Shown one piece after another: positions 8,791-16,863 of a stretch of DNA of 64,000 nucleotides (position 1 is the stretch's first letter; each line of letters opens with the position of its first letter). The stretch lies in the IMG/VR virus record IMGVR_UViG_3300027969_003010, positions 1 through 64,000 of that record. One strand, given 5' to 3'. Position numbers and translations under genes: made by a program. The notes beneath the pieces are model-generated. The model was not told where the DNA came from. It saw only the letters and a list, made by a program, of their open reading frames with translations, and did not search any database. The stretch is from a virus.

Positions 8791-10021
8791 AGTAGCAATG
8801 ATTGGCTTAGGTAAATTAGGTTTGCCGTGTGCTGAAGTTATGGCTAAGTTTTATGACGTTTCAGGCTACGATATAAATCTAGTTGACCCAACTATGACTG
8901 TAGCTATTAAACCTTCGATTGAGGCCGCAGTGGCTGATAGAGATTTTATCTTTGTAGCAGTACCAACACCGCACGATCCAATGTACGGAGGTAGTAAACC
9001 TATTGCAGGATTGCCAAGTAAAGATTTTGATTACAGTATTGTGCAGGAAGTATTAACTGAAATTAATAAACATGTTACACACGAACAGTTAGTAGTATTA
9101 ATCAGTACAGTATTGCCAGGTACAGTTCGCGCACATTTGCGTCCATGTATTACAAATGCACGATTCATTTACAATCCATACTTGATTGCCATGGGTAGCG
9201 TTAAATGGGACATGGTTAATCCAGAGTGTTTAATTGTTGGTACAGAAGATGGCAATTGGACTGACGATGCTATGGCTATTGTTAACTTCTACAAACCTAT
9301 GATGGAAAGAGATGACACAAGAGTTAACATTGGTACATGGGATGAAGCAGAAGCTATTAAAGTATTTTACAACACGTTTATCTCTGCTAAGATTGGTCTA
9401 GTAAATATGATTCAAGACGTTGCAGAAAAGAACGGCAACATAAATGTAGATGTAGTAACAGATGCTCTTAAAGCCGCAACACAGCGCATTACAGGCCCAC
9501 GTTACTTAACGGCAGGCATGGGCGATGCTGGTGCTTGCCATCCTCGAGATAACATTGCCTTGCGATTCCTTGCAGAACGTTTAGATTTAGGCTACGATTT
9601 GTTTGAAGCTATCATGCACAGTAGAGACCAGCAAGCAAAGAATATGGCTCTTAAACTTGTTAAACTTGCTAAGGAGCATAACTTACCAGTCGTTATACAC
9701 GGTCGTGCATACAAGCCGTATGTTGAGTATACAGTTGGTAGTTATAGCGAGCTAGTTGGACACTTTGTAGAAGAAGCAGGCATTAGTATACAATATGCAG
9801 ATCCTTTAACCGGAGATAAAGTCAAAGATGGAACGGTAGCTGTTATCTTAGTAGCTCACGATCCGGCAATAACTTATGCTGGAACAGGCGTAGAAATAAA
9901 AGATGATGCGTTCTATTTTGAATTTGGAGCAGGTAGTGTTGTATTAGACCCATGGCGAACTATAAATGATGTAGCTGGATGTACCGTTGTGCATTACGGT
10001 AATACAAGGATTAAATTATGA
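8783..10021 (+). CDS. nucleotide-sugar 6-dehydrogenase (UDP-Glc/GDP-Man family)
   Basis: 412 residues, usual length for UDP-glucose/GDP-mannose dehydrogenases, which oxidise an NDP-sugar to the uronic acid with two NAD+. The N-terminal Rossmann motif GLGKLGLPCAEVMA is at residues 8-21, FVAVPTPHD near 55, STVLPGT near 112, and the catalytic cysteine lies in GACHPRDNIAL near 252, corresponding to the family GGxCxPKDxxAL. The C-terminal half carries HGRAYKPYVEYTVGS, equivalent to the family GxxFKxxxxDxRxS segment. It provides a uronic acid precursor to the following tailoring genes. A second, truncated family member occurs at the end of the window. Confidence 0.88.
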   Translation: MTKVAMIGLGKLGLPCAEVMAKFYDVSGYDINLVDPTMTVAIKPSIEAAVADRDFIFVAVPTPHDPMYGGSKPIAGLPSKDFDYSIVQEVLTEINKHVTHEQLVVLISTVLPGTVRAHLRPCITNARFIYNPYLIAMGSVKWDMVNPECLIVGTEDGNWTDDAMAIVNFYKPMMERDDTRVNIGTWDEAEAIKVFYNTFISAKIGLVNMIQDVAEKNGNINVDVVTDALKAATQRITGPRYLTAGMGDAGACHPRDNIALRFLAERLDLGYDLFEAIMHSRDQQAKNMALKLVKLAKEHNLPVVIHGRAYKPYVEYTVGSYSELVGHFVEEAGISIQYADPLTGDKVKDGTVAVILVAHDPAITYAGTGVEIKDDAFYFEFGAGSVVLDPWRTINDVAGCTVVHYGNTRIKL

Positions 10022-10521
10022 AATGGTATACTGGCCGTATAGACCCATTCTGGGGAACTAAACATAGAGATCTAGAATATCGCCGTGGTAGATATAATAA
10101 TCTTAAAGATTTAGAAACATGGGAACAGCTAGGTCTTAAACTCAATGCGGCAGGCGGCGATGTATATGATATGAAAAATATTATGCCTGAATGGGCTAAT
10201 CCGTTTTTTACACTATTCAAAGGTATAAATGTTGGTATAAGTTTTTTTAGAATGAATACAGGCGATATACTTCCTACACATCAGGATACATACGAAGTAT
10301 ATCGTAAAGTTAACAACATTATTGACCCGTCAACAATTAACAGAGCCATAATATTTTTAGAAGATTGGCGACCCGGGCATATTTTTGAAATAGCAGGAAG
10401 TCCAATAACTAGTTGGAAGGCTGGAGATTATGTTGTGTGGAATTATGATGTTGCACACATGGCGGCAAATTTGGGAATACAACCAAGATACACCATGCAA
10501 ATAACTTTTACAAATGTTTGA
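10018..10521 (+). CDS. 2-oxoglutarate/Fe(II)-type oxygenase-like protein
   Basis: 167 residues. The double-stranded beta-helix metal triad pattern is visible: H88 and D90 in PTHQDTY, H147 in YDVAHMAANLG, with R157 in PRYTMQI ten residues later in the position of the 2-oxoglutarate carboxylate ligand. The intervening strands (RAIIFLEDWRPGHIFEI, ITSWKAGDYVVWNY) fit aspartyl/prolyl-hydroxylase-like phage proteins. Expected chemistry is oxidative hydroxylation of a sugar, nucleotide or peptide. ATGA overlap with the dehydrogenase upstream and an 8-base overlap with the aminotransferase downstream. Family assignment is by motif spacing only. Confidence 0.68.
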   Translation: MKWYTGRIDPFWGTKHRDLEYRRGRYNNLKDLETWEQLGLKLNAAGGDVYDMKNIMPEWANPFFTLFKGINVGISFFRMNTGDILPTHQDTYEVYRKVNNIIDPSTINRAIIFLEDWRPGHIFEIAGSPITSWKAGDYVVWNYDVAHMAANLGIQPRYTMQITFTNV

Positions 10522-11104
10522 TACAGTAACAAAATTTGAAAGCGCAATAGCAGAGTTCTACGGAGCTCCGTATGCTGTTGCCACTGACTGTTGTACCCAT
10601 GCTATTGAGCTATGCTTACGACTGACTAAACCATCCAATGTTGCCTGTCCAAAGAATACGTACCTAAGTGTTCCTATGACGTTTGCAAAATTAGGAATAG
10701 ATTGGCAATTCATAGATCTACAATGGCAAAATTATTATTATCTTACTAATACAAATATTATCGATGCCGCTGTATACTGGCAAGCTGGTGGATTTCAAAA
10801 AGGATACTTTAACTGTCTAAGTTTTCAATTTAAAAAACATTTAAATTTAGGTCGAGGCGGAATGATACTAACTGACGACAAAGAAGCCGCAATACAATTA
10901 AAAAAGATGAGCTACGACGGACGTACTCCTAGCATGCCGTGGATGGATCAAGATGTTGACACGCTGGGTTATCATTATTATATGACTCCCGAAACAGCCC
11001 AACTTGGGTTAGATAAATTAGAGCAAGCTAAAAATACACAGTCACGTAACTGGACTTATCAGGATTATCCAGACATTTCAACTATGAAGGTGTTCAATGT
11101 TTAG
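10514..11104 (+). CDS. short DegT/DnrJ/EryC1/StrS-type aminotransferase
   Basis: PLP-dependent transfer of an amino group, usually to a keto-sugar or cyclitol. Family landmarks are in order: GAPYAVATDCCTHAIEL (residues 17-33), the DAAxxWQAG segment near 84 equivalent to the EDAAHA aspartate that contacts PLP, and SFQFKKHLNLGRGGMILTDD with K108 at the Schiff-base lysine. YYMTPETAQLGLDKLEQ near 152 matches the conserved NYRMxxxxAAxGxxQL block. At 196 residues it ends right after this block, while typical members have about 370, so the C-terminal small domain is missing. No frameshift partner is seen; the next gene is a different family. Confidence 0.75.
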   Translation: MFDTVTKFESAIAEFYGAPYAVATDCCTHAIELCLRLTKPSNVACPKNTYLSVPMTFAKLGIDWQFIDLQWQNYYYLTNTNIIDAAVYWQAGGFQKGYFNCLSFQFKKHLNLGRGGMILTDDKEAAIQLKKMSYDGRTPSMPWMDQDVDTLGYHYYMTPETAQLGLDKLEQAKNTQSRNWTYQDYPDISTMKVFNV

Positions 11105-12065
11105 TAAGAATGAATGGGATCCACTTAAAAAAGTAATAGTAGGTGTTGCAGACTATGCAACAATACCTCCATTAGATATTAGTTTACGTACTGTTAATTA
11201 CGCAGATGTTAAAGACACAACTGTAATCAAATCAGGGCAATATCCAAAGCAGGTTATTGACGAAGCTAATGAAGACTTAGAAACACTTGCTAATTTTTTA
11301 AAAGGTTGTGGGGTAGAAGTTTTACGTCCTACGCCTGGGCCTGTGGAATACTACAACTATTGTCCTAGAGATACAACAATTGTTTATAAAGATAACGCTA
11401 TTGTTGCGCCCATGACTATTAAGGCTAGACGCAACGAATATCAGCATTATGCACAGCATTTAACGAACATTCATACAGTACCAAACTACCAAGGCGATGA
11501 CATTTATAATTTAGAATGTTTAGGAAATAAGGATACATTAGCATTACATAATACACATCCTAAATTTGATGCGGCAAATGTAATAAGGGCCAACGATGAT
11601 CTATTGTATCTTGTTTCAAATACCGGTAACAAGTTAGGCGCACAATATTTGCAAGAGCTGTTGAATGTCAAAGTACACACGTTAGAAAATGTATACAGTT
11701 ATATACATATTGACAGTACTATTGCATTTTTACGTGAAGGATTAATGTTATTAAATTCAAGTAGGATCAAAGACGTAAACGTATTGCCAGAGCCGTTTAG
11801 AAGTTGGGACTATATCATGTGCCCAGAACCTATTGATATTGGACATTACCCAGGGTACTGTAATGCTAGCACCTGGATAAATGTAAATTTACTAAGTGTA
11901 AATCCAAACTTAGTTATATTAGAAGAACATCAGCATAATTTAAGAATAGAATTAGAAAAGAAAAATATAGATTGTGCAATGCTACCCATGCGACATGCTC
12001 GTACATTGGGCGGATGTTTTCATTGTGTAACATTGGATCTGGTTAGAGATCATGCAAATCATTAA
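11097..12065 (+). CDS. amidinotransferase (glycine/inosamine amidinotransferase family)
   Basis: 322 residues. Family transfers an amidino group from arginine to an amine, forming a guanidino compound, through a cysteine adduct. The N-terminal EWDPLKKVIVG is typical; CPRDTTIV (near 108) gives the conserved PRD; HIDSTIAFL places H204 and D206 as catalytic pair; GGCFHCVTLD places the nucleophile at C310. These match arginine:glycine and StrB-type amidinotransferases. It overlaps the aminotransferase gene by 8 bases, the same functional pairing as in streptidine biosynthesis, so the aminated product upstream is the likely acceptor. An arginine deiminase-like activity is the main alternative. Confidence 0.82.
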   Translation: MFSKNEWDPLKKVIVGVADYATIPPLDISLRTVNYADVKDTTVIKSGQYPKQVIDEANEDLETLANFLKGCGVEVLRPTPGPVEYYNYCPRDTTIVYKDNAIVAPMTIKARRNEYQHYAQHLTNIHTVPNYQGDDIYNLECLGNKDTLALHNTHPKFDAANVIRANDDLLYLVSNTGNKLGAQYLQELLNVKVHTLENVYSYIHIDSTIAFLREGLMLLNSSRIKDVNVLPEPFRSWDYIMCPEPIDIGHYPGYCNASTWINVNLLSVNPNLVILEEHQHNLRIELEKKNIDCAMLPMRHARTLGGCFHCVTLDLVRDHANH

Positions 12066-13314
12066 TAAACTAAAAAATTTATTGCCTGGTCGTGTCCCGG
12101 CAAATGATTTTCAACGAGAATTATTATGGGGCAATCTTCCATTTATAGAAGATAATCATGCATACTTAAAATATGTAATGAAAAAATGTTTTTTTGCAAA
12201 ATTCAAATATCCTTATATATTGTATACCTTTCATAGTAGGATTCTAGAGTTAGAAGAATTTACATTAGATCAAAGGCAATTAGATGCATTAAAAAATCAA
12301 ACACTATACATTTTTTTGTACGAACCTATTTCATTTTTTGTAGATAAATTTAATAGAGGATTCTATAGCGAATTTACTAGTGATATAGATCTTAACATGT
12401 TAAAGTCATATGAGTTAGATAGTGTAGAAATTTTTGCAAAGAAATATAATTTAAACATAGTCGTCTGCACTTGCGAATACGAAATAGAATTGCTACAACC
12501 TCAATATAAACATTTTAAACTGGTGTGTTTTGATTCTTTTATAAGACGTGGACAACGACAGCGTCCTAATCCAATACAACACTTGTTTCCAAATTTATCT
12601 AAAATTAACAAAAAGTTTTGGTCAGGTAATTGGCGCTATACATTGCACAGACATATCATAATGTCGTATCTTACTAATTTCGAAGGTAATTACAGTTGGC
12701 ATTTTAATGCTAACCCTGATAATATAGAACATAACGAATGGTTCAATGTTAAAATAATTCCCCAACATCTTTACGAAAAATTAAAAATTGGATCAAACAA
12801 ATTACTAACTACTAATTATTCCATTGATCACGGAACCTTACAAGTTGAAGCTAACGAATTGAATCGAGCATACAAACCTGGAGACCATCCTCACACAGGT
12901 AATGACAACAAACTTTGGGAATCATACGATCAATCGTTCTGTGCTATTGTAACAGAAACTCGATTTGCCCAACCGTTTGCTAACTTTAGCGAAAAAACAC
13001 TTTTAGCAATTCGAGCCCAGATTCCATTTATTGTTGTTGCTCCGCCTAAAACTTTAGAGTACATTAAACAGTTTGGATTTAAAACGTTTGACAAATGGTG
13101 GGATGAAAGTTACGATCAGGAGCAGGATCACGCAAAAAGAATGATTAAGATTTTGAATTTGATTGAGCATATTAGTTCAAAACCCTTAGAGGAACTAATC
13201 AAAATTCGAAAAGAAATGAAGTATGTACTCAAACATAACTATAAAATCAACCAAAAAATACAATACAATACGACATATAAGTTGACAAACGGGTCCGATA
13301 GTGTTATACTATAG
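12052..13314 (+). CDS. possible glycosyltransferase-like phage protein
   Basis: 420 residues, no membrane segment. The C-terminal third contains SEKTLLAIRAQIPFIVVAPP (residues 313-332), followed by LEYIKQFGFKTFDKWWDESYD, a combination recurrent in phage proteins associated with sugar-modifying clusters and reminiscent of the nucleotide-sugar-binding half of GT-B enzymes (an EKT/acidic region followed by GF..F..WWDESYD). The N-terminal two thirds shows no motif I recognise. It overlaps the amidinotransferase gene by 14 bases and closes the operon. Attaching the finished sugar to an acceptor is a reasonable but unproven role. Confidence 0.5.
   Translation: MQIINKLKNLLPGRVPANDFQRELLWGNLPFIEDNHAYLKYVMKKCFFAKFKYPYILYTFHSRILELEEFTLDQRQLDALKNQTLYIFLYEPISFFVDKFNRGFYSEFTSDIDLNMLKSYELDSVEIFAKKYNLNIVVCTCEYEIELLQPQYKHFKLVCFDSFIRRGQRQRPNPIQHLFPNLSKINKKFWSGNWRYTLHRHIIMSYLTNFEGNYSWHFNANPDNIEHNEWFNVKIIPQHLYEKLKIGSNKLLTTNYSIDHGTLQVEANELNRAYKPGDHPHTGNDNKLWESYDQSFCAIVTETRFAQPFANFSEKTLLAIRAQIPFIVVAPPKTLEYIKQFGFKTFDKWWDESYDQEQDHAKRMIKILNLIEHISSKPLEELIKIRKEMKYVLKHNYKINQKIQYNTTYKLTNGSDSVIL
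13282..13310 (+). promoter_or_regulatory. sigma-70-type promoter for the 13341 gene
   Basis: Exact TTGACA at 13282-13287, 17-base spacer, TATACT at 13305-13310. It lies in the last codons of the possible glycosyltransferase gene and 30 bases before the next ATG, which has AGGAG upstream. This is an early-type host-polymerase promoter. Confidence 0.85.
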
Positions 13315-13340
13315 GCTAAGTTAAACAAACAGGAGCAGAA

Positions 13341-14546
13341 ATGGCTACTAAAGCACCAGTAAAAAAGTCACGCATTACTAAAAAACAAGTAACCGCACAT
13401 CGTACTCGTGCCGTTAAAGATCATAGCCCAGTTTGGGAAGGTTGCGAAACTTGGGACGCAGACACATTCCATCGTCATTTTAAACGCTCAATGGATTTCT
13501 ACCGGTTGGAAAGCGACATTAAAAGTTACAAACCTGCTGTTGCTAAATGGATGGAAACTGTTGGCTGTGCCAAGGCAGACATTACAGCATTTAAGAAAGT
13601 TAAAGATTCGCGTGTTGGTACCACAATGGGTGCTGTTGCCTGTTGTTTGAATCGCGGAATGACTCCGCTACGTGCTGATTTTAATCAAGGACGTGATACT
13701 GCGGCTTGGTTGCGAGCAGAGATTGTCAAAGTAATTGCGGCTGGTAAAGACGACATTGATGAAGTTGAAGCCAAAGCACTTGAGGCCGCAAAACCAGCAG
13801 TGTATACTCCTTCAATCCAAGAGCGTGTTCGCGATGCGGCATACCGTATGACTGAAGAAATTGAAAATGCTATCGAAAGTTTCCAAGCTGATGCTGAAAA
13901 CTTTGATCCAAAAGCATTTAAAATGTTGAATATGCTTAAAGCAGTTGAAGCGAAAGCCGCTCATGCTCGTATTATTAAAGAATTCTACAGTAAAGATTTA
14001 GCCGAGTTGGAAGAGCTTGCTAGCGGTAACGCAGATGAGCAATTGAAAGAAGGTTACAGCCATCGTAGCCGTAAACAAATTAAGAACTTAATTGCGTTCT
14101 ATCAAGAAATTATGGCGGCTTGTACTATGTTAGCACAAGAAGCTAAAGTTAATCGTGCGCCACGTGCTAAGAAAACAGTACCAGCAGAGAAGTTGGTTGC
14201 TAAACTCAAGTATAAAAAGACTGATGAGCCACTGAAACTTGTATCTATTAACCCAGCTGACATCATTGGCACTAGCGAACTGTGGATCTTTAACACTAAG
14301 ACACGTAAGTTGGGCAAGTATGTTGCCGCAGAGTTTAACGTATTGGGTGTAAAAGGCACTACAATTACAGGATTTAATGAGCATACTAGTGTACAAAAGA
14401 CTATTCGTAAGCCTGAAGAAAAGCTCAAAGAGTTCAAAGCCGCAGGTAAGGTACAGTTGCGTAAGTTCTTAGACGACATTAATGCTACAGACACTAAAAT
14501 GAACGGTCGCATTAACGAAGATACTATACTACTTAAAGTAGCATAA
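13341..14546 (+). CDS. abundant-type basic phage protein, function unknown
   Basis: 401 residues, lysine- and alanine-rich with a basic N-terminus (KAPVKKSRITKKQ) and a second basic hinge (RAPRAKKTVPAEK near 275). The middle is helical. It has its own strong sigma-70-like promoter, an AGGAG ribosome-binding site and its own terminator, the only monocistronic unit in this part, which suggests high early expression. The C-terminal third is beta-rich (ELWIFNTKTRKLGKYVAAEF, TITGFNEHTSVQKTIR). DNA or RNA binding is plausible from the charge, but no family is recognised. It is not the gp32 or UvsX family by any motif I can see. Confidence 0.7.
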   Translation: MATKAPVKKSRITKKQVTAHRTRAVKDHSPVWEGCETWDADTFHRHFKRSMDFYRLESDIKSYKPAVAKWMETVGCAKADITAFKKVKDSRVGTTMGAVACCLNRGMTPLRADFNQGRDTAAWLRAEIVKVIAAGKDDIDEVEAKALEAAKPAVYTPSIQERVRDAAYRMTEEIENAIESFQADAENFDPKAFKMLNMLKAVEAKAAHARIIKEFYSKDLAELEELASGNADEQLKEGYSHRSRKQIKNLIAFYQEIMAACTMLAQEAKVNRAPRAKKTVPAEKLVAKLKYKKTDEPLKLVSINPADIIGTSELWIFNTKTRKLGKYVAAEFNVLGVKGTTITGFNEHTSVQKTIRKPEEKLKEFKAAGKVQLRKFLDDINATDTKMNGRINEDTILLKVA

Positions 14547-14550
14547 TTAG

Positions 14551-14577
14551 AAGCCCAGTTAATCCTGGGCTTTCTTT
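14551..14577 (+). terminator. intrinsic terminator after the 13341 gene
   Basis: Eight-base-pair stem AAGCCCAG (14551-14558) / CTGGGCTT (14565-14572), six-base loop, then TCTTTT. It ends the early unit just before the late promoter at 14603. Confidence 0.85.
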
Positions 14578-14602
14578 TGGCTTTTATGTTTGTGTCTTTT
14601 AG

Positions 14603-14610
14603 TATAAATA
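14603..14610 (+). promoter_or_regulatory. T4-type late promoter
   Basis: TATAAATA exactly matches the T4 late consensus, 19 bases before a virion fibre gene with AAAGGA as ribosome-binding site. Confidence 0.8.
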
Positions 14611-14628
14611 TACAAAAGGACTGCATAC

Positions 14629-16119
14629 ATGAGCCAACTATTCACGATATTAGACGATAAAATTGTTATTAACAAGGCCCTACTACGTCATGTAGAAGGC
14701 CCTACTTCCCTTACTGGATCGCTAGAAATTATAGGCGGCGCTAGCATACAAGATAACTTGGTTGTAAAAGGCAAAATTTATGCTGATTCAATCGAAGTTA
14801 ATCAAATTATTAATAAAGGCGCAACCGGCGACGGCGCGGCTTTTAAAGCAGACGACGAAGCAAGTTTGAATGGCCAGGGTGTTACATGGAATGTAGGCGA
14901 AGAACAAAGCACACTCGTGTATCGTCCCGGGAACAGATTATATACTAACCTACATTTAGATTTAGAGCGCGATCGTGCTTACAAAATTGATAACATTGAA
15001 GTACTAACTGGCAACACATTAGGTAGCAGTATTAGCCGTTCAAGTTTGCGTCAATTAGGCCCATTAAACAATTTGATTGTTAATGGCAATGTTGAAATTG
15101 GACAGTTTGTTTACATCGATAGCGACACAGGTCGCGTTGGATTTGGCACAGAAAGTCCTAACGGTTCATTTAGTATTGTTGATAACGGTGCAGAATTTGT
15201 TATAGGAAGTCCAAATAGCGGAACCGTAAACGTAGGTACTTACAGCAACCACGATGTAGCAATTACTACAGATAATATTCCCCGTATTACAATTAAAACT
15301 GGTGGAGATATACACGTTGGAAATGTTACTAGTCGAGGTGCTAAGTTAGTTGTACACGGTACAATCCAAGCAGAGAATATTGTTACTGAAACAAAAATTG
15401 AAAGAACAGATAGCGTTAAATTCTTAGCAACAGACGGATCAGTATACGGCATTGGTCTACAATGGACAGGCTCAGGCAACATTAAACAATTGATTTTACG
15501 TCCAGATCCAAATAGAATATGGTCGAGCGAGCACATTGAACTTGCCCGTGGCCGTAGTTTGATGATTAACAACAATCCTATTATAGATGAAACTACTATA
15601 GGATCAACAGTAACCCAATCAAGTTTAACATCACTTGGTGATCTAGGAACACTAACAGTATTAGGCAATACATTATTATCAGGTTCTACATCTGCACAGT
15701 CTATAAATGCTAAAGAAATTAACTTTGGTGAAGGCAGTCAATTGGTGAAGGTTAACGATAGAGGTATTACCACTAGCTTGGGCTTTAACCTAACAGTTGG
15801 CGAACAGAACATCATTTATGCCGATAGCGGAAGCATCACAATTGGTTCTTCTGAAAATACTCGTAGACAAATTCGAGCATTTGGAACATTGAGCGTCAAC
15901 GTAAACAATCCAGATCCAGAATTACAGTTTGCAGTAGCTGGTAACATTGGCTTTGGTGGACGAAAATTCATTACAGGTACGAGTGCGCCTGAACAAGGCA
16001 ATTACAATGTTGGCGACATTTGCTGGAGCAATATTCCACAAATTGGTGGCAACGTTGGATGGATCTGCTGTAACGCAGGATCTCCAGGCATGTGGTTCAA
16101 ATTCGGAATGATAAGTTAA
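14629..16119 (+). CDS. tail-fibre-like virion protein
   Basis: 496 residues, beta-rich with repeated short strands and turns (for example SLTGSLEIIGGASIQDNLVVKG written here only in part: LEIIGGASIQDNLVVKG). Two internally related segments occur: one with GNTLGSSISRSSLRQLGPLNNLIVNGN is echoed by TIGSTVTQSSLTSLGDLGTL later, meaning a repeated collagen-free fibre module. The C-terminus GDICWSNIPQIGGNVGWICC then GSPGMWFKFGMI resembles the tip domain of phage fibres that ends in GWxC.TAGTPG.W..FG. Preceded by a late promoter. Adsorption or baseplate-associated role inferred. Confidence 0.75.
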   Translation: MSQLFTILDDKIVINKALLRHVEGPTSLTGSLEIIGGASIQDNLVVKGKIYADSIEVNQIINKGATGDGAAFKADDEASLNGQGVTWNVGEEQSTLVYRPGNRLYTNLHLDLERDRAYKIDNIEVLTGNTLGSSISRSSLRQLGPLNNLIVNGNVEIGQFVYIDSDTGRVGFGTESPNGSFSIVDNGAEFVIGSPNSGTVNVGTYSNHDVAITTDNIPRITIKTGGDIHVGNVTSRGAKLVVHGTIQAENIVTETKIERTDSVKFLATDGSVYGIGLQWTGSGNIKQLILRPDPNRIWSSEHIELARGRSLMINNNPIIDETTIGSTVTQSSLTSLGDLGTLTVLGNTLLSGSTSAQSINAKEINFGEGSQLVKVNDRGITTSLGFNLTVGEQNIIYADSGSITIGSSENTRRQIRAFGTLSVNVNNPDPELQFAVAGNIGFGGRKFITGTSAPEQGNYNVGDICWSNIPQIGGNVGWICCNAGSPGMWFKFGMIS

Positions 16120-16128
16120 CCAATACCA

Positions 16129-16156
16129 TTGACCTTTACGTATAAAAGCGTATAAT
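16129..16156 (+). promoter_or_regulatory. sigma-70-type promoter for the queD-uvdE unit
   Basis: TTGACC at 16129-16134, 16-base spacer, TATAAT at 16151-16156. About 70 bases of leader follow before queD, whose ribosome-binding site is AAGGAG. The leader contains GCGG...CCGC complementarity but no riboswitch class I recognise. Confidence 0.75.
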
Positions 16157-16229
16157 TACTATATGCGGACTAAGACGCTCATCCCGCAATATAAACTCTG
16201 CGTGTCATTGCTTATTCAAGGAGAATACA

Positions 16230-16712
16230 ATGGCAAAATTTTACTCAACAAAAACTTACGGTAACGACAGAGGCTTATCCTGCTGTTTTAGACAATGGCG
16301 TAGCACACACAGCCATTGCTCATTACTGCACGGATATTCAATTGGTATCAAACTCATATTTGAATGTGATACACTGGACGACAAAAACTGGTGTATGGAC
16401 TTTGGTGGACTTAAAGGATTTAAAGAGTGGGCAGATCATATGTTTGATCATACTTTGGTAGTTGCCCAAGATGATCCTCAACTAGAAATGTTCAAGCAAA
16501 TGGCTAGTTTAGGTTTGCAGGATCAAAGCGGAGTGTGTGATTTACGCATTGTACCTGCTGTAGGCTGTGAAATGTTTGCCAAACTTGCTTTTGACAAAAT
16601 GGCTGAACTATTGTCTGCGGGAAATATGACCTATCCAATCAATCCAACAGTTAGGATCAAATCAGTTGAAGTATTTGAACACGGAGCCAACTCGGCCATC
16701 TACGAAAGCTAA
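16230..16712 (+). CDS. queD: 6-pyruvoyltetrahydropterin synthase/QueD family protein
   Basis: 160 residues. Family members convert 7,8-dihydroneopterin triphosphate to 6-carboxy-tetrahydropterin on the way to preQ0 and queuosine/7-deazaguanine. THSHCSLLHGYS (residues 26-37) holds the cysteine and histidines; canonical enzymes have HGH for zinc and here it is HGY, so one ligand is altered. DFGGLKGF, FDHTLVVAQDD and VEVFEHGANSAIY are the other conserved blocks. A phage copy could feed tRNA queuosine or 7-deazaguanine DNA modification, but no other deazaguanine gene (QueC, QueE by clear identity, or DpdA) is recognised in the window; the radical SAM genes here are not QueE-like in length. Confidence 0.85.
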   Translation: MAKFYSTKTYGNDRGLSCCFRQWRSTHSHCSLLHGYSIGIKLIFECDTLDDKNWCMDFGGLKGFKEWADHMFDHTLVVAQDDPQLEMFKQMASLGLQDQSGVCDLRIVPAVGCEMFAKLAFDKMAELLSAGNMTYPINPTVRIKSVEVFEHGANSAIYES

Positions 16713-16863
16713 ACTTTGGCGCATTTGGGCTAAGGCTTTAGGAGAAAAATCAGGCAGTTCGGACGAGGAATCGGACCGAATTGCTTGCATTCGTACTGTA
16801 ATTGTGTTAATATATGTTATCACAAACTTTTTTATAATCGCAGGCGTCATAAGGCATTGGTAA
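16666..16863 (+). CDS. small membrane protein
   Basis: Up to 65 residues. A charged N-terminal half (KAKLWRIWAKALGEKSGSSD) is followed by one transmembrane helix, IRTVIVLIYVITNFFIIAG. The combination of a WRxWAKALGEK amphipathic stretch and this TM resembles small proteins of marine T4-like phages. No ATG is available: TTG at 16666 or 16675, both inside the end of queD, are the candidates, and GGATC lies before the first. Its stop overlaps the uvdE ATG by one base, supporting translation. Function unknown. Confidence 0.6.
   Translation: MKYLNTEPTRPSTKAKLWRIWAKALGEKSGSSDEESDRIACIRTVIVLIYVITNFFIIAGVIRHW

Noticed and set aside
16163-16229. preQ1 riboswitch before queD
   Set aside because: The leader lacks the short stem plus A-rich tail and pseudoknot pairing of known preQ1 classes.
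16163-16261. Possible 33-codon leader peptide overlapping the start of queD
   Set aside because: No ribosome-binding site before the ATG, and no attenuator structure I could define.
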